The notes beneath the pieces are model-generated. The model saw nothing but the letters and a program-made list of their open reading frames with translations. It had not been told where the DNA came from and searched no databases. A program made the position numbers and the translations under genes. A DNA stretch of 64,000 nt from ZC4RG30 sp049841155. GTDB lineage: Bacteria > Pseudomonadota > Gammaproteobacteria > Steroidobacterales > Steroidobacteraceae. Shown piece after piece: positions 51,232-62,095 of this stretch (its first letter is position 1; every line of letters begins with the position of its first letter). The DNA lies in NCBI GenBank assembly GCA_049841155.1, contig JASGHI010000003.1:1984001-2048000 (forward strand). The letters run 5' to 3'.

Positions 51232-52899
51232 ATGCATCGCTCCGACAAATCCCGCGTCATCCGCGCGCCGCATGGCACGAAGCTGAGCGCAAAAAGCTGG
51301 CTGACCGAAGCTGCGCTGCGGATGCTGATGAACAACCTCGATCCGGACGTGGCCGAGCGACCGGAGGAACTGGTGGTGTACGGCGGCATCGGCCGCGCCG
51401 CGCGCGACTGGGAATGCTTCGACCGCATCGTCGCGACACTCAGGCGCCTGGAAGCCGACGAGACGCTGCTGATCCAGTCCGGCAAACCGGTGGGCGTGTT
51501 CCGCACGCACCCGGACGCACCGCGCGTGCTGATCGCCAATTCCAACCTGGTACCGCACTGGGCGAACTGGGACCACTTCCACGAGCTCGACCGCAAGGGG
51601 TTGATGATGTTCGGCCAGATGACGGCCGGCTCATGGATCTACATCGGCTCGCAGGGCATTGTGCAGGGCACCTACGAAACCTTCGTCGAGATGGGCCGGC
51701 GCCATTACGGCGGCAATCTCGCGGGCCGATGGATACTCACCGCCGGCCTCGGCGGCATGGGCGGCGCGCAGCCGCTGGCGGCCACCATGGCAGGCGCCAG
51801 CTGCCTTGCCATCGAGTGCCGCCAGAGCAGCATCGACTTCCGGCTGCGCACGCGCTACGTGGATGTCGCGGCAAAGAACCTCGACGAGGCGCTCGCCATC
51901 CTTGCCAACGCGAAGAAAACCGGCAAGGCGATCTCGGTGGCGCTGCGCGGCAATGCCGCCGAAGTGCTGCCGGAGCTGATCCGGCGCGGCGTCAGACCCG
52001 ATGCCGTCACCGACCAGACCTCGGCGCACGATCCGGTCAACGGCTACCTGCCCATCGGCTGGACGGTGGAGGAATGGGATGCGAAGCGCGTCAGCGATCC
52101 GGCCGCAGTGGTCGCCGCATCGCGGCCCTCGATGGCCGTGCACGTGCGCGCCATGCTGGAGTTCCACAAGCATGACGTCCCGACCTTCGACTACGGCAAC
52201 AACATCCGCCAGGTCGCATTCGAGGAAGGCGTGAAGAATGCCTTCGCCTTCCCCGGTTTCGTGCCGGCCTACATCCGCCCGCTGTTCTGCAGGGGCATCG
52301 GCCCGTTCCGCTGGGCCGCGCTGTCCGGCGATCCCGAGGACATCTACAAGACCGATGCCAAGGTGAAGGAACTGATCCCCGGCGATGCGCATCTGCACCA
52401 CTGGCTCGACATGGCGCGCGAATGCATCAGCTTTCAGGGTCTGCCGGCGCGCATCTGCTGGGTGGGCCTCGGCGACCGTCACCGGCTGGGTCTGGCCTTC
52501 AACGAGATGGTTGCGAAGGGTGAGCTCAAGGCGCCGGTGGTCATCGGCCGCGACCACCTGGACTCGGGGTCGGTCGCTTCGCCGAACCGCGAAACCGAAT
52601 CGATGCAGGATGGCTCGGACGCGGTCTCCGACTGGCCGCTGCTGAACGCGCTGCTCAACACCGCCTCGGGCGCAACCTGGGTATCCATCCATCATGGCGG
52701 CGGCGTCGGCATGGGCTTCTCGCAGCATGCCGGCGTGGTCATCGTCTGCGATGGCACCAGGGAGGCCAGCGAGCGCATCGGCCGCGTGCTGTGGAACGAT
52801 CCGGGCACCGGCGTGATGCGCCATGCGGACGCCGGCTACGAGATCGCCGTCGAATGCGCCCGCGAAAAGGGGCTGGACCTGCCGGGCATCACGGACTGA
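51232..52899 (+). CDS. hutU: Urocanate hydratase
   Basis: A 555-residue NAD+-dependent enzyme that hydrates urocanate to imidazolone propionate. GAAR-type start (RVIRAPHGTKLSAKSWLTEA in part), LIQSGKPVGVF, TAGSWIYIGSQGIVQGTYE, GGMGGAQPLAATMAGA (NAD fold) and IRPLFCRGIGPFRWAALSGDP in part, with the active-site Cys near 411, are visible. Length equals the family norm of about 555. Confidence 0.97.
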   Translation: MHRSDKSRVIRAPHGTKLSAKSWLTEAALRMLMNNLDPDVAERPEELVVYGGIGRAARDWECFDRIVATLRRLEADETLLIQSGKPVGVFRTHPDAPRVLIANSNLVPHWANWDHFHELDRKGLMMFGQMTAGSWIYIGSQGIVQGTYETFVEMGRRHYGGNLAGRWILTAGLGGMGGAQPLAATMAGASCLAIECRQSSIDFRLRTRYVDVAAKNLDEALAILANAKKTGKAISVALRGNAAEVLPELIRRGVRPDAVTDQTSAHDPVNGYLPIGWTVEEWDAKRVSDPAAVVAASRPSMAVHVRAMLEFHKHDVPTFDYGNNIRQVAFEEGVKNAFAFPGFVPAYIRPLFCRGIGPFRWAALSGDPEDIYKTDAKVKELIPGDAHLHHWLDMARECISFQGLPARICWVGLGDRHRLGLAFNEMVAKGELKAPVVIGRDHLDSGSVASPNRETESMQDGSDAVSDWPLLNALLNTASGATWVSIHHGGGVGMGFSQHAGVVIVCDGTREASERIGRVLWNDPGTGVMRHADAGYEIAVECAREKGLDLPGITD

Positions 52900-52904
52900 A
52901 GCGG

Positions 52905-53495
52905 ATGGAGCTGCTGCGTTCGGCGGGATATCGCTGCATGCCGTGGAAGAACGGCGGCGGCGAAACCTTCGAGATCGCGGTATCACCGCCGGGTGCGTCG
53001 CTGGACTCGATGGACTGGCGCATCAGCATGGCCATCGTGGCGGCGGATGGGCCCTTTTCCTCTTTTCCGGGTGTCGACCGCACGCTGTCCATACTGGAAG
53101 GCCGGGGCATGGAACTGGATCTGGGTACCGGCCATGGCAATCACGTGCTGACGCGGAAGACCGGACCGCTGCACTTCCCCGCCGACATTCCCGCCACCGC
53201 AAGGCTGATCGGTGGCGCCGTGACCGATCTCAATGTGATGACTCGCCGCAGCCGCTACACCCATGCCGTAACGCGGCACCTGTTGCAGGGCTGCCGGACC
53301 TTCGACATCGGCGCCGCCGAAGCCGCACTGTTCTGCTGCGCTGGCGCAGTCAGCTGCGCGTTGCCATCCGGCGATACGGCCGTCATGCAGGCCAGGGACT
53401 GCGTATTGTTCCGCACGCCGCCTGGGCGCGTGGTGCTCACATTGGAGACGACGTCAGTGCTGCTGCTCGCCGAGTTGCGCCGAATCACTGCCTAG
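52905..53495 (+). CDS. hutD: HutD family protein
   Basis: A 196-residue cupin-like protein: MPWKNGGGETFEIAVSPPG near the N-terminus, DWRISMAIVAADGPFSSFPGVDR-type core, GGAVTDLNVMTRR. HutD proteins accompany hut operons in proteobacteria and, in Pseudomonas, limit excessive urocanate levels by an unclear mechanism. Five bases after hutU, so last gene of the rightward operon. Its end overlaps the convergent lipoprotein gene by 42 bases. Confidence 0.92.
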   Translation: MELLRSAGYRCMPWKNGGGETFEIAVSPPGASLDSMDWRISMAIVAADGPFSSFPGVDRTLSILEGRGMELDLGTGHGNHVLTRKTGPLHFPADIPATARLIGGAVTDLNVMTRRSRYTHAVTRHLLQGCRTFDIGAAEAALFCCAGAVSCALPSGDTAVMQARDCVLFRTPPGRVVLTLETTSVLLLAELRRITA

Positions 53496-55067
53496 CGCGA
53501 ACACCAGCAGGCGCGCGGAAGCACCCGCGCCGGAGTCCTCCCGTACCGCGCCACCTGTGCTGACCGCAATGTATTGCCGGCCATCAAGCTCATAGCTGAT
53601 GGGCGGCGCCCGGGTAACCGACTGCGTTTCATGGCTCCACAGCTGCCGGCCCGTCTTCGCATCGACGCCGCGCAGCTGCCCGCCGGCACTGTGGAACACC
53701 AGGCCACCCGCCGTGGCCAGCACACCGCCCGGGAGTGAACCGGCCAGGCTTCCGGTTTCCCACTGCGGCATGCGAGCCACGGGATTCCAGGCTTTGACGT
53801 GGTCCGCGTCCGCGATGTACATCAGCCCGGTATCCGGACTGTATGCCGCGGAGTACCAGCGAGGCGCGGGCAAGGTGCTTTCCCGTGCCTTTCCAGAGCG
53901 CGCAGCACGGGCCACATCCGGACGGCCGGTTTTCATGTCCACGCCGGTGGCCCAGTCCACTGTGGTGAAGGCATCGGCAGCAAGCAATTCGCCCGTAGCC
54001 ACATCCAGCATGTACAGGAAGCCGTTGGCATTGGGCTGCACCAGCACATGGCGTGGCTTGCCGTCGATGAGCACGTCCAGCGTCATCATCGGATCGGTGG
54101 CGTCGTATTGGCCGCTGCCAGCCGGCGTGGTCTGGTAGTGCCACACGTATTCGCCGCTGCCCGCCTTCAGCGCGATGAGCGACGCGGTGAAGAGACGATC
54201 GCCACTGCGCGCGTCATGCGGCAGCGCACTGCCGCCAGTACCGTAGATGAAAAGGTCCGTCGCCGGATCGTAGACAGCGCCTTCTCCCACGCCGCCGCCA
54301 CCGCCGGTGGTCCACCACTCGCCACTCCAGGTGGTGGCCGCCCTTTTCATGGCCTCGTTCCCGAATCCCAGCGCAGGATCGCCAGGCACATTGTGGAAAC
54401 GCCAGATTTCCCGGCCCATATCGGCATCGAATGCGGTCAGGGCACCGCGCGCACCCGCGTTCGTGGCGCCAATCAGCACCTTGCCCTGCACGATGCGCGG
54501 CGGCGTGGCAGCGGGCACACCCTGAGACGGCTCGGCTCCGCCGGCAAGGGCCTGTGACCAGGCCTCCCTGCCGGTGCGCGCATCGATGGCGATCAGGCGC
54601 GCGGCCGTGCTCATGATGATCCTGCCCCGATAAGCCGCGAGGCCGCGGGCCGCAGGATCGGACACGGCCGATCCAGCCGGTCCGGCGTCGTACTGCCACA
54701 GCTGCCTGCCGTCGCGGGCATCCAGGGCCAGCAGCCGGCTTCCGTCCACCGGCACATAGATGACGCCATCGATGTAGAGCGGCACCCCCTGCTGGCCCAC
54801 GCTGCTGCCGTAGTCGGCCTGCCAGGCAAGGCGCAGCTGCCCGACATTGCGGACATCGATCTGCCGCAGGTGGCTGAAGCGCTGTTCGGAATAGGCGCCG
54901 CCATGGGTGATCCACTGCGCGCCGTCTCCCGGCGCAGCCAGCAGGCGTTCAACCGTGACGGCGGCGGGATCATCGAGCAGCGACGGCGGGGGGCGCTGCG
55001 CACGCTGGCAGCCGGCCAGGCTGCAGATCAGCAGCGACCAGCCCAGGATGTAGACATTGCGGACCAT
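53454..55067 (-). CDS. Quinoprotein dehydrogenase-like beta-propeller lipoprotein, active-site residues absent
   Basis: A 537-residue protein of the PQQ methanol/ethanol dehydrogenase family, collinear over about 45-530, with repeated propeller W-motifs such as DARDGRQLWQYD, DADMGREIWRF, GSGEYVWHYQTTP and DAKTGRQLWSHE. The N-terminus is a lipobox (ICSLAGC, Cys20), so it is probably lipid-anchored. Diagnostic sites are altered: no vicinal cysteines (AVSD at 134-137), NAGARG at 203-208 where the Ca-ligand glutamate is expected, GTGGSA at 276-281 instead of GTGN, and GQYD at 319-322 instead of WDYD. PQQ chemistry is therefore doubtful; a scaffold or binding role is possible. Confidence 0.85.
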   Translation of the reverse strand: MVRNVYILGWSLLICSLAGCQRAQRPPPSLLDDPAAVTVERLLAAPGDGAQWITHGGAYSEQRFSHLRQIDVRNVGQLRLAWQADYGSSVGQQGVPLYIDGVIYVPVDGSRLLALDARDGRQLWQYDAGPAGSAVSDPAARGLAAYRGRIIMSTAARLIAIDARTGREAWSQALAGGAEPSQGVPAATPPRIVQGKVLIGATNAGARGALTAFDADMGREIWRFHNVPGDPALGFGNEAMKRAATTWSGEWWTTGGGGGVGEGAVYDPATDLFIYGTGGSALPHDARSGDRLFTASLIALKAGSGEYVWHYQTTPAGSGQYDATDPMMTLDVLIDGKPRHVLVQPNANGFLYMLDVATGELLAADAFTTVDWATGVDMKTGRPDVARAARSGKARESTLPAPRWYSAAYSPDTGLMYIADADHVKAWNPVARMPQWETGSLAGSLPGGVLATAGGLVFHSAGGQLRGVDAKTGRQLWSHETQSVTRAPPISYELDGRQYIAVSTGGAVREDSGAGASARLLVFALGSDSAQLGEQQH

Positions 55068-55080
55068 GGCCGCCGGGCTT

Positions 55081-55473
55081 TCACACTTCCCGCTCAATGA
55101 GCTCGATCTTGTAGCCGTCAGGGTCTTCGACGAAGGCAATTACCGTGGTGCCGCTCTTCACGGGGCCGGCCTCGCGCACCACCTTGCCGCCCGCCGCGCG
55201 GATGCGCTCGCAGGCAGCGGCTACATCGGGCACGCCAAGCGCCAGATGCCCGAAGGCAGTACCTATCTCGTAGGACGAAACGCCGTAGTTGTAGGTCAGC
55301 TCCAGTTCGCCGCTGCCGTCGGCATTGCCGCGCCCATAGCCCAGGAAGGTCAGCGAATACTTGTGTTCGGGTACATCGCGGGTGCGCAGCACGTTCATGC
55401 CCAGCACGCGGGTGTAGAAATCGACGGAACGCTGCAGGTCGCCCACGCGCAGCATCGTGTGCAGGAATCGCAT
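55081..55473 (-). CDS. gloA: Lactoylglutathione lyase (glyoxalase I)
   Basis: A 130-residue enzyme that converts the methylglyoxal-glutathione hemithioacetal to S-lactoylglutathione. MRFLHTMLRVGDLQRSVDFYTRVLGM contains the first metal histidine (H5); ELTYNYGVSSYEIGTAFGHLALG supplies the next Glu and His, and FVEDPDGYKIELIE the last Glu. The pattern is of the short, Ni-type E. coli enzyme. The quinoprotein-like gene follows 13 bases downstream; divergent from aacS. Confidence 0.95.
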   Translation of the reverse strand: MRFLHTMLRVGDLQRSVDFYTRVLGMNVLRTRDVPEHKYSLTFLGYGRGNADGSGELELTYNYGVSSYEIGTAFGHLALGVPDVAAACERIRAAGGKVVREAGPVKSGTTVIAFVEDPDGYKIELIEREV

Positions 55474-55551
55474 CCGCCATAGATAGCACACCGGCGCCCG
55501 GCAGTTCCACGAGTGGCGGCGGATTCCTGATAGGCTCGATACTTGCGGATC

Positions 55552-57531
<1,980 letters not shown>

Positions 57532-57556
57532 TCCCGCGGTGCAAGCCGGAGAGCCT

Positions 57557-57982
57557 GTGGCGGACCGTTCCGAACTCGAAGTGCTGGAGATACTGGAGGC
57601 TCCTCCCGGACCGGCTCCGGTGGACTATCTGCCGCCCAGCTGGCTGGTGGCTACCGGCCAGGACCGCTACCTTCGATGGATGATGCTGATGACCTTCTGC
57701 GGCGCAGGCCTTGTAGTGCTGCGATGGATCGGCCAGTACCCGGCCTTGCATGTGCCGCGCGCCCTGCTGGGATGGGTGGGCGGATTCGCTGCCGTGCTGG
57801 TGTGCGGCGGGCTGCTCGTGACGCTGCTGGCCATCCGCTGCCGGGTCTGCGGTTGCCACGTGGCGCTGCATTTCATCCGGCGCGAGAAATTCCTCCACTG
57901 GATCCAGGCGCTGCAGGATGCCAAGGGCTGCCCGCGCTGCGGCCATCACCCGGCCGGCGGACCGGCGGGCGAAGCGCCATGA
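57557..57982 (+). CDS. Unknown membrane protein with zinc-ribbon-like cysteines
   Basis: A protein of about 141 residues that I do not recognise. An acidic N-terminus (ELEVLEILEAPPGP), two membrane helices (MMLMTFCGAGLVVLRWIG; LLGWVGGFAAVLVCGGLLVTLLA) and a cytoplasmic tail with CRVCGC and CPRCGHH, spaced about 35 residues as in a zinc ribbon. GTG 57557 is favoured by GGAGAG upstream; GTG 57539 is also in frame. It overlaps the next gene by 4 bases, so the two are probably one functional unit. Confidence 0.7.
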   Translation: MADRSELEVLEILEAPPGPAPVDYLPPSWLVATGQDRYLRWMMLMTFCGAGLVVLRWIGQYPALHVPRALLGWVGGFAAVLVCGGLLVTLLAIRCRVCGCHVALHFIRREKFLHWIQALQDAKGCPRCGHHPAGGPAGEAP

Positions 57983-58545
57983 GCGGCTCGCGGTGGTTCA
58001 TGCCGGCATTGGCGCTGTGGGCCATGGCGGCAGCTGCGGCGGCTGCGTCCGGCCCGGCTGGTCCGAAGCCGGCAGAAACCCGAATGCTGGAACAGCAGGC
58101 CTGCCTCGGCCCCGCGGAACAATTCACGCGGATGTCCGCAGACCACCTGCGCGTCATCTGCCCTGATCACACCACGCTCGCCGGATTGCCGGCCCTGTAC
58201 GTCACCGAGTGTGGCCGCTTTGGCCGTCGATGGCGCTGCAACCGCGCGGTGCTCGCGGTGCGCGCGCCCGTAGGTGCCCGCACCGTACTGCTGACCCCGC
58301 AGGGAGGCAGCTTTGCCACCGCCCGCGACGTGGCCCGGGTGCTGGTCGAATACCCCTGGCATTTCAATGGCCGCAATCTCGCCGAAATGCTGCAGGGGCT
58401 GTGCGCCGTCGAGGATCTGGGCACCGGCGCCTTCGCCGGCGCACGCGACTACCGCGTGCGCTGCGCGGGGCGCGGTGTGGTCGTCACCCGCGCCTGCGCG
58501 GGCCAGGCGTGCCGGATGTTCCCGGCACGCTGGGATGACGCCTAG
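57979..58545 (+). CDS. Unknown exported cysteine-rich protein
   Basis: A 188-residue protein with a signal peptide (FMPALALWAMAAAAAAASGPA) and eight cysteines in the mature part (QQACLG, RVICPD, VTECGR, RWRCNR, QGLCAV, RVRCAG, TRACAG, GQACRM). An even number in an exported protein suggests four disulfides. No family recognised. It forms a two-gene unit with the zinc-ribbon membrane protein and ends convergently with ahpF, sharing CTAG. Confidence 0.7.
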   Translation: MSGSRWFMPALALWAMAAAAAAASGPAGPKPAETRMLEQQACLGPAEQFTRMSADHLRVICPDHTTLAGLPALYVTECGRFGRRWRCNRAVLAVRAPVGARTVLLTPQGGSFATARDVARVLVEYPWHFNGRNLAEMLQGLCAVEDLGTGAFAGARDYRVRCAGRGVVVTRACAGQACRMFPARWDDA

Positions 58546-60116
58546 GCCGCAGCCGCGGCGGCAACCGGCACGCGGATCAGGTAATCGAAGGCCGACAGCG
58601 CCGCCTTCGAGCCTGCACCCATGGCCGTCACGATCTGCTTGTAGGGGATGGTGGTGCAGTCGCCGGCCGCGAACACCCCGGGCAGCGATGTGCGCCCATG
58701 GGCATCGATCTCGATCTCGCCGCGCGGCGACAGCGCGATGGTGCCCTTGAGCCACTCGGTGTTCGGCACCAGGCCGATCTGCACGAACACGCCCTCGAGC
58801 GCCAGAGTATGTATCTCGCCGCTGTTGCGGTCGCGATACGTCAGGCCGGTGACCTGCTGGCCATTGCCGAGGACCTCGGTGGTCTGCGCACTGGTGATGA
58901 TGTGCGTGTTCGGCAGGCTCTTGAGCTTGTTCACCAGCACGGCATCGGCGCGCAGCTGGCTGTCGAACTCGATCAGCGTCACGTACTTCACCAGCCCCGC
59001 GAGATCAATGGCCGCTTCGACACCCGAGTTGCCGCCGCCGATCACCGCGACATCCTTGCCCTTGAACAGCGGACCATCGCAATGCGGGCAATAAGCCACG
59101 CCGCGGTTGCGGTATTCCTTTTCTCCCGGCACGTTCATCTCGCGCCAGCGCGCGCCGGTGGAAAGGATCACCGACTTGGCCTTGAGCGTGGCGCCATTGG
59201 CAAAGCGCACCTCGGTGAGGCCATTGCCGGCAATGAGCTGTTCGGCGCGCTGCAGGTTCATGATCTGCGCCTCGTTGGCGCGCACGTTCTGCTCCAGCGC
59301 CGCCGCCAGCTGCGGACCTTCGGTATGCGGCACGGAGATGAGGTTCTCAATGCCCATGGTGTCGAGCACCTGGCCGCCGAAGCGTTCGGCCGCCACGCCC
59401 ACGCGGATGCCCTTGCGCGCCGCGTAGATCGCCGCCGCGGCGCCGGCCGGCCCGCCACCGACGATGAGCACGTCGTAAGGCGCCTGCTGCGCCATCTGTG
59501 CGGCGGCGCGCGCTTCGCTGCCCTTGTCGAGCTTGGCGAGGATCTGCTCCACGTCCATGCGGCCCTGACCGAAGGCTTCGCCATTGCAGTAGACGGCCGG
59601 CACGGAGCGGATGTTCTTCGACGCCACTTCCTGCTCGAACACGGCGCCATCGATCATGGTGTGGCGGATGCGCGGATTGACCACCGACATCAGGTTCAGC
59701 GCCTGCACCACGTCCGGGCAGTTCTGGCAGGAGAGGGAAATGTAGGTCTCGAAATTGTAGTTGCCGTCGAGCGCGCGGATCTGCTCGATGACCTGCGGTT
59801 CCACCTTGGGGGGATAACCGCCGACCTGCAGCAGCGCCAGCACCAGCGACGTGAATTCGTGGCCCATGGGCAGGCCGGCGAAGCGCACGCGGGGCGCAAC
59901 GCCGGGGGTACCCAGGGCAAAGGATGGCACCCGCTCGCTGGGCGCCTCGCGCACTTCACGCAGCCTCAGCTGCGGCGAGCAGGCGAGGACGTCCGCCAGC
60001 AGCTCGAGCATGTCACGCGAGTCCTTGCCGTCGTCCACGAAGGCCGTGATCTCCACCGGCTGCGTGAGCCGTTCGAGATAGGCAGCAAGCTGTTGTTTCA
60101 TGTCGTCTTCAAGCAT
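58542..60116 (-). CDS. ahpF: Alkyl hydroperoxide reductase subunit F
   Basis: A 524-residue FAD/NADH disulfide reductase that regenerates AhpC. Two N-terminal thioredoxin-like folds with CQNC (about residues 129-132) as donor, FAD motif VLIVGGGPAGAAAAIYAARKG, redox centre AYCPHCDGPLFKGKDV, NAD motif AVIGGGNSGVEAAIDLA and the terminal GVFAAGDCTTIPYKQI. Full family length (E. coli 521). Located 35 bases downstream of ahpC. Confidence 0.97.
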   Translation of the reverse strand: MLEDDMKQQLAAYLERLTQPVEITAFVDDGKDSRDMLELLADVLACSPQLRLREVREAPSERVPSFALGTPGVAPRVRFAGLPMGHEFTSLVLALLQVGGYPPKVEPQVIEQIRALDGNYNFETYISLSCQNCPDVVQALNLMSVVNPRIRHTMIDGAVFEQEVASKNIRSVPAVYCNGEAFGQGRMDVEQILAKLDKGSEARAAAQMAQQAPYDVLIVGGGPAGAAAAIYAARKGIRVGVAAERFGGQVLDTMGIENLISVPHTEGPQLAAALEQNVRANEAQIMNLQRAEQLIAGNGLTEVRFANGATLKAKSVILSTGARWREMNVPGEKEYRNRGVAYCPHCDGPLFKGKDVAVIGGGNSGVEAAIDLAGLVKYVTLIEFDSQLRADAVLVNKLKSLPNTHIITSAQTTEVLGNGQQVTGLTYRDRNSGEIHTLALEGVFVQIGLVPNTEWLKGTIALSPRGEIEIDAHGRTSLPGVFAAGDCTTIPYKQIVTAMGAGSKAALSAFDYLIRVPVAAAAAA

Positions 60117-60151
60117 GGCGGACTCCAGTCGGGCGGGTTATCGGCTTGCGG

Positions 60152-60715
60152 TCAGATCTTGCCGACGAGGGACAGCGACGGCGCCAGCGTCTTCGCGCCG
60201 GGCGTCCACTTGGCCGGGCACACTTCGCCCGGATGCGCGGCGACGTACTGCGCGGCCTGCACCTTGCGCAGCATCTCCTTGGCGTCACGGCCGATGCCGA
60301 GGTCATGGATCTCCGCGACCTTGATCTTGCCCGAGGGGTCGATGACGAAGGAGCCGCGCAGCGCCAGGCCCTCTTCCTCGATCAGCACGCCGAAATTGCG
60401 CGCCAGCACATGGGTGGGGTCGCCCACCATCGGGTACTGCACCTTCTTGATGGTGTCGGAGGCGTCGTGCCAGGCCTTGTGCGTGAAGTGCGTGTCGGTG
60501 GAAACGCTGTACACCTCGACGCCAGCCTTCTTGAACTCCGAATAGACATCGGCCAGATCGCCGAGCTCAGTAGGGCAGACGAAGGTGAAGTCGGCGGGAT
60601 AGAAGACAACCACGGACCACTTGCCCTTCAGGTCGGCATCGGTGACTTCGACGAACTTGCCGTTGTGGTACGCGGTGGCCTTGAAAGGCTTGATTTCACT
60701 GTTGATCAGGGACAT
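60152..60715 (-). CDS. ahpC: Alkyl hydroperoxide reductase subunit C (peroxiredoxin)
   Basis: A 187-residue typical 2-Cys peroxiredoxin that reduces H2O2 and organic peroxides. Peroxidatic Cys47 in FYPADFTFVCPTE, resolving Cys about 166 in HPGEVCPAKW, and MVGDPTHVLARNFGV. The start ATG 60715 gives exactly the E. coli length and has an AAAGGA ribosome site. An OxyR-type operator lies about 85-121 bases upstream. Partner of ahpF in the same operon. Confidence 0.97.
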   Translation of the reverse strand: MSLINSEIKPFKATAYHNGKFVEVTDADLKGKWSVVVFYPADFTFVCPTELGDLADVYSEFKKAGVEVYSVSTDTHFTHKAWHDASDTIKKVQYPMVGDPTHVLARNFGVLIEEEGLALRGSFVIDPSGKIKVAEIHDLGIGRDAKEMLRKVQAAQYVAAHPGEVCPAKWTPGAKTLAPSLSLVGKI

Positions 60716-60799
60716 GGCTCTATCCTTTGCTGTCGTGGGTGTCACGGGAGTGACGGTTTTACCGGAGCGAAGGATATGCCGCCGGACGGCGATGATGAA

Positions 60800-60836
60800 G
60801 TCGATTGTCTGTATTGTTGTAATAGATGATATCTAT
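60800..60836. promoter_or_regulatory. OxyR-type operator of ahpCF
   Basis: On the plus strand GTCG-N7-GTAT-N7-ATAG-N7-CTAT follows the OxyR pattern ATAG-N7-CTAT-N7-ATAG-N7-CTAT exactly in spacing and matches 13 of 16 positions; the two quarter-sites distal to ahpC are perfect. It lies upstream of ahpC and touches the last codon of the DUF2130 gene. Confidence 0.75.
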
Positions 60837-62092
60837 TGATCCGCGGGGCCCGGTGGCGACTCCAGCTCCAGCTGCGGCAGCTCTTGATGCGCCAGCCCCT
60901 GGATCTCCCCGCCGACGCCCAGCAGCGCGGCCCGGCCCGCCTCCAGCTGCTTCTCGCGCCTTGCCCAGCGCTGCAGCGTCTGGCTCTTTTCCGATTCCAG
61001 TTCCTCCCGCATGCGCCGGAAGGCATCGTTCACGGCCCGCAATTTCTGCGCGAACTGAGAGGAGGTCACGTAGTCGTACACCGCCTCCATCTTCTGGTCC
61101 TTGCCGGCGGAGGCCACGCGCTGCTTGTGCACCTCGAGCAGCGCTTCACGCAGCACCTCGGCCAGCTGCAGGGCCACCGACCAGGTGGCTACCCACACGC
61201 CTTCCACCATTGCGAATTCGCGGCCGGCTTCCCAGTCCCGGGGCACCGCGCCGGGCATGGTCACCAGCACGCCAGCATCGGCCGAAGCCGAGCGCATGTC
61301 ATCCTTGAGCTTGGCGAGCCACTGCGCATTCCACGCAGCGGCGCGCTTGGTCTCCCACAGCAGCACTCCGGCGGCCGCGCCGCTGCGCGCCACGATGCGG
61401 TGCACCACATCGCCGCCGCGCTGGCCCTTCTTCACCTCGTCGATGGCATCGAGCGGAAAACTGCGCCGCAGTCCCTCCTCCAGCGCCAGTTCCAGCACTT
61501 CGCCCTGCAGCTGCTGCGAGCCCTGTTCGGCGCGCCGCTGCATCTGCACCATCTGCGCGGTGACATCGTCGAGCTTCTTCTGCAGCTCGGCGGCATGCAG
61601 CGCGGCGCGCTCCTGCTCCTGCGCGCGCACCTGGGTCTCGCGCTGCGCCAGCTGCGCATCAACCTGGCGGCGGACCTCCAGCTGCAGTGCCTCCTTTTCA
61701 TCGCGCAGCTTCTGGCGCTCCTCGCGCAGCTGCAGCTCGGCACTGCGCAACTGCGCCACCTGCGTCTGGGATGACACCAGCTGCTGCCGCAGCTCCTCGA
61801 ACTGCTGCCGCTGCTGCTCGCCGGCCTGCGCCGCGCGCATTGCCTCGGCGCGGCGCGCCTCCTCGACGGCGCGCTGCCGGGCCTCGATCAGCGATTTCTC
61901 AAGCTGCTGGGCGCGCTTCTCCGCCGCCGCGCGCTCCTGCTGGCGCAGCGCTTCCAGCGCCTGGCTGCTCGCGGCTTCTATCCCTTCGAGGGCCTGACGC
62001 GCAAAACCGTCGGCCAGGGAGAACTCCTGCTCGCAGCGGGGGCACGTGAGGCGATCGTCGGGCGCCAGGACAAAGGTGACTTGCGAAGCCAT
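60833..62092 (-). CDS. DUF2130 coiled-coil protein, possible PD-(D/E)XK nuclease fold
   Basis: A 419-residue protein: an N-terminal CPRCEQEF knuckle (C17, C20), a long Glu/Gln/Arg-rich coiled coil (about 35-200) and a C-terminal DUF2130 domain with SFPLDAIDEVKKGQRGGDVVH, GVLLWETKRAAAWNAQWL and YDYVTSSQFAQKLRAV. D228, E247 and K249 (ExK) are spaced as in PD-(D/E)XK nucleases, so a nuclease fold is suspected. It starts 3 bases after the RES toxin gene and may share its transcript. Function unproven. Confidence 0.85.
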   Translation of the reverse strand: MASQVTFVLAPDDRLTCPRCEQEFSLADGFARQALEGIEAASSQALEALRQQERAAAEKRAQQLEKSLIEARQRAVEEARRAEAMRAAQAGEQQRQQFEELRQQLVSSQTQVAQLRSAELQLREERQKLRDEKEALQLEVRRQVDAQLAQRETQVRAQEQERAALHAAELQKKLDDVTAQMVQMQRRAEQGSQQLQGEVLELALEEGLRRSFPLDAIDEVKKGQRGGDVVHRIVARSGAAAGVLLWETKRAAAWNAQWLAKLKDDMRSASADAGVLVTMPGAVPRDWEAGREFAMVEGVWVATWSVALQLAEVLREALLEVHKQRVASAGKDQKMEAVYDYVTSSQFAQKLRAVNDAFRRMREELESEKSQTLQRWARREKQLEAGRAALLGVGGEIQGLAHQELPQLELESPPGPADQ

Positions 62093-62095
62093 GAA

